Shown: positions 9,690 to 19,015 of the stretch, in pieces
How positions within the stretch are numbered: the stretch's first letter is position 1
Layout of the letters: every line of letters starts with the position of its first letter
NCBI GenBank assembly: GCA_003313425.1
Contig: NHZP01000041.1
Location: forward strand, 310,001-374,000
Direction: 5' to 3'
Length of the DNA stretch: 64,000 nt
DNA from: Pseudopyrenochaeta lycopersici
Taxonomy: Eukaryota; Ascomycota; Dothideomycetes; Pleosporales; Pseudopyrenochaetaceae
Notes under the pieces: model-generated
Databases searched by the model: none
Told to the model about the DNA's origin: nothing
The model's input: the letters and a program-made list of their open reading frames with translations, nothing else
Position numbers and translations under genes: made by a program

Positions 9690-10844
9690 CTATTGCTCTT
9701 TGTCAGCTTCGTCTAGCTCGTCTTCAATAGCAGCGCTTGTAACCGCGGCGCTTAACGCGGCTTTGACGCTGGTGTACATTGGTCGGATAGCGGCTGCTAG
9801 CGGGCATGTTACTATTCGGCACCGGCTGCGGCCGCATCGAAGGCAACGCCCTTCACGGCGTCGAGCGTCAATCTCTTCCTGGCCAACCCACTTTGCTCGT
9901 TTCCCAAGTAGCTCTTGGTCTTCCGGACGCTTTGAAGGGTATCCGTTTACGTTGCCTTTGTCGCGGAGGCGGACAGTGTTCACTTGGGTTGGAGTAGGTG
10001 GTGTTGGTTCCCATTCCATCATGTCTTCGCGGTTGAATTGCATGGCGGCCTTGCTACTAGTAGTTGTTGGCAACGTAGGTACTTGGGCGTCTCTGATAAC
10101 GCTTCTCTTCTTCGTCCACTGGCCATATAGCTCCATGTCGTTACTTAGGTTTGCGCACTTTTGGACAAATCCCATATATGTATGGTTGTCGCCTCCTGAT
10201 GTACCTACTAGCTTGTCTCTCATCTTGTTGTTGAGCGCGTTGCGCAGATAGGATGTCTTAGCGACGTCGTCCCATCCCTCTGCGTCAGCGTTGGCTATCT
10301 CCCTTTCGAACCGGGGGTAGAAGGATATGAAGGTCTCGTCTTCTTTCTGGCGAATGGAATGTAGATTCTGGATTGCTTTTTCTTTCCGGTTGCGCTCACC
10401 GTAGAGGAGGTCAAGACGGTGAAGAAGTTCGCGAGGATTTGGAGACTCTTGTTTGTTTGCCATCTCGTAGTATGTAGTAACGTTGATTTTTGCTGTTCCT
10501 TCAAGGCGTGCATAGATATAGCGTAGTTGAGCCTTCGAGCTCCCTATAGCTCGCGCATCTTCTTCAATCTTAGCTTCCATCTCTAGCTTCCATCCTCGCC
10601 ATTGTGATTTGTTGCCGCTGAACATTGGAGGGTGGGGAAGGCGTGACTTCACAGTTACCGGGGTAGGTTCGGGCGACGGCGTTGGGGCGGCAGTGGCGCG
10701 TGGTGTAAGTTCAGGCGTATTAGATGGCTGCTGTAACTGCGTTTCCAATCGGATGCTTATATCGTCGAGTTTGGCGAACAACTGCTGGACTAGTTGGTCC
10801 ATGTTATTAAGCCGCATATTGACTTCTTCGGTAGGGTCCTGCAT
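9690..10844 (-). CDS. gag: Gypsy gag with zinc knuckle
   Basis: A 384-aa structural protein of the virus-like particle. The ATG at 10844 lies 44 bp inside the 5' LTR. The N-terminal 40 residues look like a coiled coil; a Pro/Thr-rich linker follows. The middle (LPHPPMFSG, WRGWKLEME, YPRFEREIANA) resembles the capsid region of fungal gypsy gags. The C-terminal knuckle reads CLRCGRSRCRIVTC, spacing C-x2-C-x4-C-x4-C, where the usual histidine is replaced by cysteine. The frame ends in a single UAG (9690-9692) directly followed in the same frame by pol: the codons are CAA UAG GAC UAC GUG. No other damage is visible. Confidence 0.88.
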   Translation of the reverse strand: MQDPTEEVNMRLNNMDQLVQQLFAKLDDISIRLETQLQQPSNTPELTPRATAAPTPSPEPTPVTVKSRLPHPPMFSGNKSQWRGWKLEMEAKIEEDARAIGSSKAQLRYIYARLEGTAKINVTTYYEMANKQESPNPRELLHRLDLLYGERNRKEKAIQNLHSIRQKEDETFISFYPRFEREIANADAEGWDDVAKTSYLRNALNNKMRDKLVGTSGGDNHTYMGFVQKCANLSNDMELYGQWTKKRSVIRDAQVPTLPTTTSSKAAMQFNREDMMEWEPTPPTPTQVNTVRLRDKGNVNGYPSKRPEDQELLGKRAKWVGQEEIDARRREGRCLRCGRSRCRIVTCPLAAAIRPMYTSVKAALSAAVTSAAIEDELDEADKEQ

Positions 10845-10876
10845 AATGCTTTTTCAGTGTCCTCGTCAGCTGCGAG

Positions 10877-10888
10877 ATCTTGGTTGTA
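10877..10888 (-). other. Primer-binding site, self-priming type
   Basis: Directly inside the 5' LTR the sense strand reads TACAACCAAGAT. It lacks the TGG with which tRNA-primed binding sites start. Its exact 12-base complement, ATCTTGGTTGTA on the sense strand, lies inside the LTR (10940-10951 and 5881-5892). This is the layout known from Schizosaccharomyces Tf1, where the transcript's own 5' end primes reverse transcription. It predicts a transcript start near 10951. Confidence 0.75.
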
Positions 10889-11061
10889 TGTGAGCGGTCT
10901 CTAGTAACTGGATTCCAGCTATCTAGTCCAGATGCTATCTACAACCAAGATAGGAAGAAAAGAGGAGAATTGGGTGCCACGCGAGGTACAAAGTTTTCCG
11001 TGCACGAGCCGTATATCCGTGCACGACGGCGCAGCCTCGAGCACTGGCCTAGCCCGTTACA
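10889..11061 (-). repeat. 5' LTR of the gypsy element (173 bp)
   Basis: Identical by eye to the LTR at 5830-6002. It ends at base 11061 and is followed by the target duplication GACGA (11062-11066). It should carry the promoter for the minus-strand transcript of gag and pol. Confidence 0.93.
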
Positions 11062-11095
11062 GACGAGGGCATCTTCGAAACCAAGGGGCGCCTAG

Positions 11096-12875
11096 TTAGG
11101 AGTCTTCTGAACAACCAATCCTCAAATTGTGCGGATGCGTCCCTCCGCGTCCAAACAACTCTCGTAAATCAGGGTCTTTCAGCAGCTTGCAAACAGCCTT
11201 GTGACCTCTCTCGTTCCAACCTGTTCTCTGACAGCCCTTGCCATAAAATTTTAGTACTTTCCTCAAAAATTACGGGGAGTATTGATTGCGGTCTTACACT
11301 ATCACAATACCAGAATAACGAGCACTTTCCGCATCGATCCAAGGAGGATGCCTTCTTGCTACACCCATGGCACGTTCTGATTCCATCAACTTTCGTCGAG
11401 AACTGTTGAACCTGGTCGTTTAACTCTAGCAACTTCTTCAGGGACAGTGGGAAGATCTTCGTAATGTCGAATTTCGTCAGTAAACTTAACGAAGCTTGAT
11501 TGTAAGGATTGGCAGAACGTACCTTGAGCATCTGGGGATCCTCGTGACGAATGCCAGGATCTCCATATGTAAATACGCGACATTTTGCGTACAGAACGGC
11601 AACCGTATGCCCCTTTTGCATCTGTGCAGATGCCAATTCGCTACCTCGGCCATCAGTGTAGAAGTGCAGTGGAATCTTCTTATCATCGACATCCGTGAGC
11701 TCTAACTCTAGATGATGAAGTGTGATGGAGTTGACAATTTCTCCCAGGAAGCACCAGTGACGTAGTGGTTGGTAGGTACCATTAACTTTCTCATAGAAGT
11801 CTAAATCACTGTCGCCGCGTGGGAGAGCAGCGAAGCTAGGAAAGGTCTCGCGATTGCGGAGATCTGCCAACTGTTCCAATTTTTCAAGATTCTTTGGCTT
11901 CTCTCTCTTCCAGAGCCAGTCTTCGAAGTCATTCGGGTCAAGGCCCTCTGGAACCTCATCCGACGATGTCTTCCACTTCATGGAAAGTCCGTATAGCGGG
12001 AGTTTACCAGGGTTTCGTGCTAGTGAACCGTATTCAATCACCTCTTTGCTGTCACTGCCTTGGGCCGTCCGCCATCCTTCCACTGCTCTCTCTGAAAAGA
12101 TGCGTCCTCTTGCCAGGTCACCATTGGCGATGGCAATCTGAGCGGCATCGAGGTACGCGCGTGGCAGACCAGAGTCGCCTGGTCCTTGTTCATTGTAGAG
12201 ACGAACCCGTTCATCAACATAGCGAAGGGTTCGTAGTGAAAAACTCATCCGTATGCCGTCACGGCCAATAAGGTCATCCAGCTCGTCAATTCTTTCCAGC
12301 CTTTTATCCATTTCTTGGCTCTGTTCTGTTGGTAAGGAGCACAGACGGCAGGAACACAGGAATCCAAACTTGTCCTGGAGTTTCGTTTGGCGGATTGCGC
12401 GGCTGCCATTAAAACCCAGGTAATATATTGTGATTTCCTCGCCTTTGGGAATATCCCTCAAAGCATGGACAGTGTGTCGTTCGATAGACTGATTCCAGTG
12501 TTTTTGTGCATTGTTATCGCAGGCGTGGTTGATACGGCAGGCTTCAAGGAAGACCCCCCCTCCGATTCCATTGGCCTCGATGGGGAGGCTGTTCGTTCGA
12601 ATGATACCGAGCGACTGCTCGGCCACATTTTGGTATGGATAGAGGTTGTACATGGAGAGGAACGATTGTCGTTGGTGGTCACTAAGGCAATCAACTTGCT
12701 GGGATATATGTGCCTTTAGCCACTTATCATCCCATTGGCGTTCGGGTGTCGTGATGACTGGTTGCTCCGATAGAATTCGCGTGCCTTTAGGGATATTTTC
12801 GATAGCGACGAGGCCTTTGCCCTTCCATGGTACATCTCTTAAGGCATATATTGAGCTGCCGTTTATGCGCTGCAT
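11096..12875 (-). CDS. SET and MYND domain protein (SMYD-like)
   Basis: Likely a protein-lysine methyltransferase-type regulator. Exon 1 is 12875-11298; a 61-bp intron (11237-11297, GTAAGA to CAAG) leads to exon 2, 11236-11096. The product is 572 aa. The SET half begins near residue 10, carries the NHxC-type core in ACRINHACDNNAQ, then GEEITIYYLGF, and a post-SET cysteine cluster CSCRLC. The C-terminus holds a MYND zinc finger, CHGCSKK then CGKCSLFWYC, completed only after splicing by GCQRTGWNERGHKAVCK. Without splicing the finger is lost, which supports the intron. MYND at the C-terminus rather than within SET is common in fungal members. The gene is intact although a gypsy element lies 30 bp beyond its stop. 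Substrate unknown. Confidence 0.85.
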
Positions 12876-13343
12876 GTCGACGCGTGTTCTAACTCTCGCT
12901 CTTTAGTCTATATGTAATTCGGGAAATGAGTCTCTGATCATAAGGTTTCAAAGACTGGAAGTAGGGTTTGGGAAGGAGTGAAAGAGGAGGAAGTAGCGAA
13001 AAGCGGGGTTGGCTATAAACGGCAAGATGCAGACTCTTGAACGCCAAAGGCATGTAGCGATGATGCCGTGTTACATTTTCAGTCTCCAACAGCCAGTAAA
13101 CACGTAGCACGTAGGCGCTTGCTAGAACACCCCACGATTCTTGCTTGATGTACCTTCCGCTCGCCAAAAGAAAACCGCCACCGCATGCCGTCACGCGCGT
13201 CCCTCACCGTCGATCTGGAGAGAACCAAAATCCCGCACGCAAGCTACACAACACGATATAACTAAACTCCAACGACTCCCCTCGTATCAACATCCTCTAT
13301 AGCTCAACTCTCTCCACAGCTCGAACTTGTTCGCATTTCGAAA
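12876..13343. other. Intergenic, upstream flank of SET-MYND gene
   Basis: Presumed promoter side of the minus-strand SET-MYND gene. A 101-aa minus frame at 12889-13194 resembles nothing I know. No terminal repeats seen. Confidence 0.45.
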
Positions 13344-13950
13344 GTCCAGCATAGCCTTTAATCCTTTTCAAAGCGGCGCCAGAAGCAGGCGACGTCAAGC
13401 GGCTGCAATAAGTGCGACGAGTGTGGAGGCATGCAGATAGTGGAGGCATGCAGATAGTAATTATCTTCTTCTCCTTGCAGAGATCCTAGAAATTGACTGA
13501 ACCAGTGGCTCTCATGGTCGTCAATAATAAGCTGCCTGTACACGCCAACTGGCTTCGCATGCGTATCGAAGTGTTCAAGCTAGGCAAGCGCTAGATTATT
13601 GTTTGTCCAGCCAGTAGGGCTTACTTAGATAACCCAGTCTCGCGGTAGGTCCTTAGGAACCAGGTTGAGATGAGAACCTTGCCTGCAAAGATGAGAAAGG
13701 GGGGTATACGCTTCCCTGTCGCGCCGACGCCTTGTACTAGGGTAACCCACTCGCGATCGCCAGGCTGGAGTTTCCTCCTCTTGCCAGGCTTCTCTGACCT
13801 TGTTACTACTAGCTGACACGATATCTTGCCCATTAGGGGGCCCGATTCGTCAAAGTTATACATGTCCTCATCTATAATAACGTACCTGGCAAGCGAGCGC
13901 CGCACCCCACCAAGTTTGCACACCTCTGCAGGCGTATATCTCAACAACGC
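13344..13950 (-). pseudogene. pogo/Fot-type DDE transposase fragment
   Basis: Two frames on the minus strand together read as a DDE catalytic domain of the pogo/Fot group. First 13947-13621: IDEDMYNFDESGPLMGK, then GDREWVTLVQGVGATGKRIP. After a stop or shift, SPTGWTNN and LEHFDTH follow in other frames, and 13543-13358 gives LIIDDHESH then MPPHSSHLLQPLDVACF. All three catalytic-site segments are present, but the N-terminal DNA-binding part is missing and the frame is broken. A 17-bp tandem duplication (TGGAGGCATGCAGATAG twice, 13423-13457) lies in the C-terminal part. No terminal repeats found. Confidence 0.7.
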
Positions 13951-14226
13951 GCTGATATAATATACAGATATCTATAGAGTAGATTGAGCAGTACCTAAGG
14001 TATCCCTTTTGCACGTGCGTGAGTTGTGTCCAGTCTCTCTACACTTGTGCAGCGCGCGAGAGCCTGGCGGCTAAGACCTGATCGCTCTCCTCCCTGACGC
14101 TCTTCACGAGCAATCTGCTGGCCTGACGTCTTTATACTCAACTGCACGTATAAAACGAACGAGCATAACCTCCCAATCCTCAATATCGTCGCCGCGTCCT
14201 GTCTAAATAAGACAATCCAAGTTGGT

Positions 14227-14605
14227 CTTTGCTTCTTTTCAGGTGAATTAGAGGAAGATTTCAACTGGGTTATTTAGGCGCTCTGAAAGTTCTTTGAATT
14301 AAAAGGAATCCAGCTTCCAAGCCTTGTTATTACCGACCGAGACCTTGCACTTATGAACGCACTCGAGGAGAACCTAAAAGATACCGAATTCCTTCTTTGC
14401 CGTTGGCACCTTAATAAGGATATCCTTGCGTATGCCCGCAAACATGTACAACATCAAATTCGAAATCCACAAACAGGCTATTTCGAAGATCATGAGTCTG
14501 TAAACAAGGTTATGGAACTCTTTTGAGCATGCCTTGATGCTGATACTGAGGAAGTCTTCGATAAGACGTGTAAGAGCTTGGAACGTAATAGTTCGGTTTG
14601 CGCGG
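14227..14605 (+). pseudogene. MULE (Mutator-like) transposase fragment
   Basis: In one plus frame the sequence reads VGLCFFSGELEEDFNWVI, stop, then LPSLVITDRDLALMNALE and FLLCRWHLNKDILAYAR, then FDKTCKSLERN. The TDRDLALMNA and CRWH blocks are characteristic of MULE transposases in filamentous fungi. There are at least three internal stops; the first (TAG after NWVI) sits where a Trp is expected, a TpG-to-TpA change as made by RIP. Both ends are missing, and the downstream end is at most 3 bp from the small hAT-like MITE at 14608. Confidence 0.7.
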
Positions 14606-14607
14606 CA

Positions 14608-14722
14608 CAGTGATCTCAACAGATCAGTTCAATTCAGTTCATGGGTCCGAACTGAATTGAACCGAGTCTTGGCGGTAAGTTCGGTTCGGTTCAAATGGTA
14701 AACCGAACCGTTGAGATCACTG
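14608..14722. mobile_element. 115-bp hAT-like MITE
   Basis: Perfect 13-bp inverted ends CAGTGATCTCAAC and GTTGAGATCACTG bound a 115-bp unit with an inner palindrome (TTCAATTCAGTTC against GAACTGAATTGAA) and repeated GGTTCGGTT-type blocks. The CAGTG start is typical of hAT termini in this window. I found no matching 8-bp flanks, so a clean insertion is not proven. Confidence 0.6.
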
Positions 14723-14767
14723 CCTCCGCGTGACCCAGCTATCTCCTGATTCATGGATGCTACTAGG

Positions 14768-14939
14768 TGTCAGATTCAAGGACTATTTAGCTTGATCTTT
14801 GATGAATTTTGATGATGAACGTCGTTTATTGATTGTGTGTTCCCTATTTTCTCCTTTTATGGAGAGTGTGTGTGCCAAGTGGTTACACCCGAGCTTTGTA
14901 CTACAATACAGTATCGCATACCCTCGCTTGTATCTGACA
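14768..14939. repeat. Solo LTR, TGTCAGAT family (172 bp)
   Basis: Starts TGTCAGATTC and ends GTATCTGACA, with inverted termini TGTCAGAT/ATCTGACA, and is flanked by a perfect 5-bp duplication CTAGG (14763-14767 and 14940-14944). A roughly 60-bp internal block beginning GTGTGCCAAGTGGTTACACC recurs at 56863-56922. No coding region is attached, so it is a solo LTR or a very small element. Confidence 0.8.
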
Positions 14940-15030
14940 CTAGGATACCGATATGATGCTGGTACATCAGAGGCATGTACCAACGGAAGCTTGACGCTGC
15001 TCAATGCGGACCGGATGAGCAATTCCCATA

Positions 15031-15333
15031 GTGATGCTGATCACTCAGACGACGACGGCGACGAAGAAGAAGAAGACGATGATGGAGAGGTATACAGCTC
15101 ACGCTGCCGGTAATGATCAGGGTTACAACAGAGAACATACGCGCTGCCGCCAACGAACGCATAAACCATGGCTAGGATCGGACGGAGAGCGTTTGCTCTC
15201 GTACAAGGATGAGATGGATAAGGGTTGGGATCAAATCATATCTCGCTTCCCAGAACGGTCGGCGGGCGCAGTACGGCAACGCTGGCACATCCTGCAAAGG
15301 AAATACAGGCGACATGGACTGGAAGGACGATAG
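15031..15333 (+). pseudogene. Myb/SANT-like domain fragment
   Basis: The frame holds an acidic stretch upstream and then HKPWLGSDGERLLSYKDEMD, GWDQIISRFPERSAGAVRQR and WHILQRKYRR. Spaced tryptophans and the RSAGAVRQRWHIL helix fit a single Myb/SANT-like repeat of the kind often found near fungal transposons. It is short, lacks a clear start context and sits among transposon remnants, so it is more likely a relic than a gene. Confidence 0.45.
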
Positions 15334-15478
15334 TAAGAGTTCCGAAGGTAGAGTTAAGAACAACATTTTCAAGCTTCGCCGCTATCGTAGGTGACAGCGG
15401 AGAGGCACGAGGTGTCGGTCAAGGAGACAGACGTGCCTGCTAAACATAGACAGTTCTATTCATATGAATCTCAGCATT

Positions 15479-15990
15479 CTAACGAATGGAAAGGCTAGTG
15501 AAGATATCAGTGAGCCCTTCGTCGGAAAACTTGCCATCATTCCCAAGCTTTTTGTAGAGATCAGCCAACAATACTTCTATACTCTCAGCGAGCCCCAGGA
15601 AAAGTTCGCACCACTGACCCAAATGATAATCATGATACACATAATTTGATACTCTCTCAATCAAAGTAAAAGAAGAATTTAATTCTCCCAGAAAACTATG
15701 AAATAGAGAGGGTAATTCGCAGCTTCCAAGCCAACAGTCTCTACTATGGTGTCGGATCACAGAGGACATGTCCTGCTCATTGTAAACGCCCCGTGAGCGG
15801 ACATGCTCGTTACGAGCGAGCGCTGATTTTACATTGACCGCTTCGGCGAGTCCTATGAGAAATTTAATCGTGGCCTGAGCAGCGTTTTCGATAGATGTCT
15901 CATCCGTTTCAGACAAGTCTTCGGGGTGAATTGCTTTTTTCCAGAGGTGAATTTCCCGTATACAGAGACTTGCGTCGTTCAATAACAAGC
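15479..15990 (-). pseudogene. Helical protein fragment of unknown family
   Basis: A continuous minus-strand frame encodes a largely helical segment (ENAAQATIKFLIGLAEAVNV, then LFLGLAESIEVLLADLYKKL). It looks coding and is unlike the adjacent hAT transposase, whose homology ends near 15990. It might come from a helical N-terminal domain of a fungal NLR-like protein, but this is only an impression. It has no start of its own and seems joined to the hAT by a truncation. Confidence 0.35.
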
Positions 15991-17760
15991 AGCGATTGAC
16001 CAATTGAGCTCTTTCCCTCCGCACACAAAGTAGCCTCAGCAAATGTCTCTAGGAACTCATGTGCCCTATCGAGAATCGGCCAGTCCTCTCCAGTAAGCCG
16101 GTTAACTCCAAGAGCTACTTCATGCTGAAGCATGAACTCGACAATCTGAGGTTTCACCCTTTTTGCTCGGCTGATGAAGTAATACCATGAGTTCCAGCGG
16201 GTGCAATCGTCAATTCTCAGCTGCAGTCCCGCAGCATCTCGCCACAAGTCCATGTAGATGTTAGAACCGCGGAGGAATTTAGCAAGACCATGGAGCTTGC
16301 GTAATGCTGAAATGTTCTCAACGCCCACAAACTCATCGGCAATCAACTCTTGACTTGCTACACTCCCAGCCGTATTCGCGCGCCGCCGCTTGCTAGTTTG
16401 ACTCATCTGTGAACCTGAAGACTGAGCTTGTACAGTCTGAGCCTTTTCTGCGGCACGCTGCTCCGCCTCCCTGTTTTGCCTCACAGCTAGCACATCTGAG
16501 GATGTATTGATAAGCTCTTCGCCTTCAACTTCGGTGGCCTCCGCAAATGCAGCTTCAAGTGCTTCCTTCGATGACGCGAGTATAAATGCTTGGAGGCTCA
16601 GGTTGATGATATGGGCTATACAGCGAACACGCCTTTGCTTTGCATTAAAAGTAATGCCCTTAGCATGAAGTAGCTTTTCGAGATGCTGCAAAGTAGTATC
16701 GTTTGAGGTAGCGTTATCTCCAGTATGCCAGCCGATCCTTGACGCAATACTATAGGTCTCTAGGACCTGCAGAAGCAACTTAGCTTGATGCTCTCCACTA
16801 TGGGTATAGCAAAATTCCGGGAGAGCCAGTAATGCCGCTTGAAGTTCACAGTTCGCATCGACCCACTGTGCGGTGACACCGAGAAGGGAGTGGCGATTAG
16901 GCGAAGACCAGAGATCGGAGGAGATGTGAATAGAGCTCACAGCGGTTTGTAGGCTCTCTTTGATCTGTTCGCGATAGTAGTCTTTATTTGTGATGATTAT
17001 GCGGAGTAGCGAACGGCGGATTTGGATGAGTTGATCCTCAATATATGGATTGGCAGCAAGAGAGAGCTCTTGAAACTCTTTCCACTCGATAGCAGAAAAC
17101 GGGAGCCGACGCTGTGTGAAGAGGGCTATGATAGCATCATGATACCGTGGGAGACTGAAGACATTCCGCATGGAATCGGGCGATGGAGAAGAGGAGAAAA
17201 AGGAGGTAAGCCTTCGAGGATTATTTGTAAGGGAGTATCCGGTTACAGGCTCGGGAGCTGGGCTCGAGGATGCAAGAGCAGGAGTAGGAGCCGGTAATGG
17301 GTGGTTATTCAGAACATGTGGGACAGAATTCATGCGATGATTTCCAGAGAATGGTCGAACAACGCAGACTTCTGCAGGTATAGATAGTAAAGCCCTTACT
17401 TCCCTTCTTACTAGATGGAGGCTCCTTAGAGACCTCTATAAATGAATAGAAGTTGACAGGTAGAGATGAGGACGAAGATTCCGCAGGAAGCAACATAGCG
17501 CAGAGATACAATAACCACAAGTGTTGAACATCGTGGTGGCTGAAACACGATGGGACTGTGGTGAGGCGACATATATATAAGAGAGCAATTCCCCACTAGT
17601 CCGTAGAGAAAAAAAACACAACAACAATGAACAACTATCACTTGTCTCAAGATTAAATCAAAACAAACCGGTTAACCAAAACCGGCCCAAAATGCAGACC
17701 GACCGGTTAAACGGAACAACCGACCGGAACAACCGACCATTTGGCCTATGTATGCATGTG
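15988..17760 (-). mobile_element. hAT element copy A, truncated at its 3' end
   Basis: Minus-strand hAT of about 1.8 kb. The BED-type finger segment (KGFTIYTC, near 17385) is separated from the rest by a one-base insertion relative to copy B at 42.5 kb. The frame from 17333 then reads SIHISSDLWSSPNRHSLL, IGWHTGDNATSNDTT, AKQRRVRCIAHIINLSL and DDCTRWNSWYYF, all hAT landmarks. The C-terminal hATC dimerisation domain is missing; the homology stops near 15990. The 5' end near 17745 (GGTCGGTTGTTCCGG repeats) matches copy B closely, so these are two copies of one family. Both are non-autonomous as they stand. Confidence 0.75.
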
Positions 17761-17825
17761 TACACTAAGCACACCTAAATCAATAAACTCTCCTAGATTA
17801 TCTAACCCTTGACACTTGCAAGCCG

Positions 17826-18796
17826 TTAGACCAGATCCGTCTGCACGATTTCCCAGAAGTCACCGACAAATTGCCCGCCCTCTTCAATGAGCTGCTTAAA
17901 CTCCTTGTGTTTCCCGATGATATCCAGTTCACAGGCGACATACTCCACAACTAACTTCCTCAGATCATCAATGACCCCTTCAGAGCTCCTACCAGAACCG
18001 TGGTCGTATGCATATTTCGCGAGCTCTAGTACATCGCCTACCCGCTGGTTGTATAGCTGAAAGTCCATCAATGCCTTGTGAAGCTTATGCAACGCCAGTG
18101 CCCTGAGCGGCTGTACCAAACGCATGTCAGCAAAAGTGTACAATCTTGCGTGGGCCAAGAAAATGGGAGTGAAGTTCTGCCGGGGAGACGAGTTAGATCG
18201 AGGCTCGAAGTTCTTAAGCATGTCTGCTTTAGGGTCGCCTTTAGACAGATAATCGCGTTTCTCGAATCTCGATCGTAGTGTCGGCTTCAATTTCTTTTTC
18301 CTCCTTATTTTATCCTTTGCAGAGATATTCCATTGATCCTCCCCTGGTGCGTCGACAGACACAGGTATTGCCTCTTGCGCGAACGGTTCCGGGAGCTCTT
18401 GCATTGGAGATTGTGAGATTGGGTCTGGAATTGGGTCTGGAATTGGTGTTTCTTCTGCAAGCGCGCCTTTGTCTTCAATGTAGGGAGGAACGGTGTAGTC
18501 ACGACGGTATGCGTACTCCAGAAATCGTACGAAGTCGTCAGTTCTTACATCCTGGAACTTGGCAGATCGTGTTTTGGCTTCAACCATATCCCCATTGACT
18601 AGTGCGTTGAAGTATTCAGATGTAGCAGCTACAGCTCTAGAGTACGCCACGAAATGCTTCCCCTCCTCGCCAATGTAGAAGGTAAACAAATCTGATCGGA
18701 TAAGGCTATATCGTCATTAGATGTATCCTACAAAGGTAGCATAGTAACATACTCTTCGAAAGAAGGGCCTGCATGTGTTTCGCTCATTTCGACCAT
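17826..18796 (-). CDS. BTB/POZ domain protein
   Basis: Exon 1 (18796-18753) encodes MVEMSETHAGPSFED; a 47-bp intron (18706-18752, GTATGT to TATAG) joins exon 2 (18705-17826) in frame for 307 aa. The N-terminus is a BTB/POZ core: SDLFTFYIGEEGKHFVAYS, then SEYFNALVNGDMVEA and FVRFLEYAYRRDY. A Pro-rich, acidic linker with a short repeat (IPDPIPDP) and a basic patch (KIRRKKKLK) follow, then a helical C-terminal half (LHKLHKALMDFQL and ELAKYAYDHG) typical of fungal BTB proteins. These are usually protein-interaction adaptors, some for cullin ligases, but no partner can be read here. The second ATG at 18787 is an alternative start. The gene is intact though transposons lie on both sides. Confidence 0.82.
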
Positions 18797-19015
18797 GCAT
18801 CTACGGCTTGGCGGAATCGAGAATAGTTTCGTGAAGACATGGCGAAAAGGTTACTTATGTCACAATGGTCGTGCCTTCTCATGGGGCGCAGGGAGCGGGG
18901 TTGAACAGCGAACGCTCACACGCGCGCCGAAACTATTGGTTATAGTCGTAACACAGCATCATCACGTCGTTACGTGGCGTCTGTTTTAGTGCCCGGTGAG
19001 CAATCCGTTTATCTA

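Larger units (their letters stand above)
5830..11061 (-). mobile_element. Complete Ty3/gypsy chromovirus (5232 bp)
   Basis: A full-length LTR retrotransposon read on the minus strand. In sense order: 5' LTR 10889-11061, primer-binding site next to it, gag 10844-9690, pol 9683-6003 (protease, reverse transcriptase, RNase H, integrase, chromodomain), polypurine tract, 3' LTR 5830-6002. The two 173-bp LTRs are identical by eye and start TG and end CA. They are flanked by GACGA on both sides. Gag and pol have no frameshifts and only one stop between them. Identical LTRs and open frames point to a very recent insertion and a possibly active copy. The right end lies 30 bp beyond the stop codon of the SET-MYND gene. 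Confidence 0.93.

Noticed and set aside
13990..14062. Minus-strand zinc-knuckle-like reading HKCRETGHNSRTCKR
   Set aside because: It resembles the C-terminal knuckle of pogo transposases, but the first Cys is missing, it lies upstream rather than downstream of the pogo fragment, and no other domain is attached in that frame. Too short to annotate.
13995..14264. 89-aa minus-strand frame as a gene
   Set aside because: It overlaps, on the opposite strand, the well-supported MULE transposase fragment and has no family resemblance, so it is a shadow.
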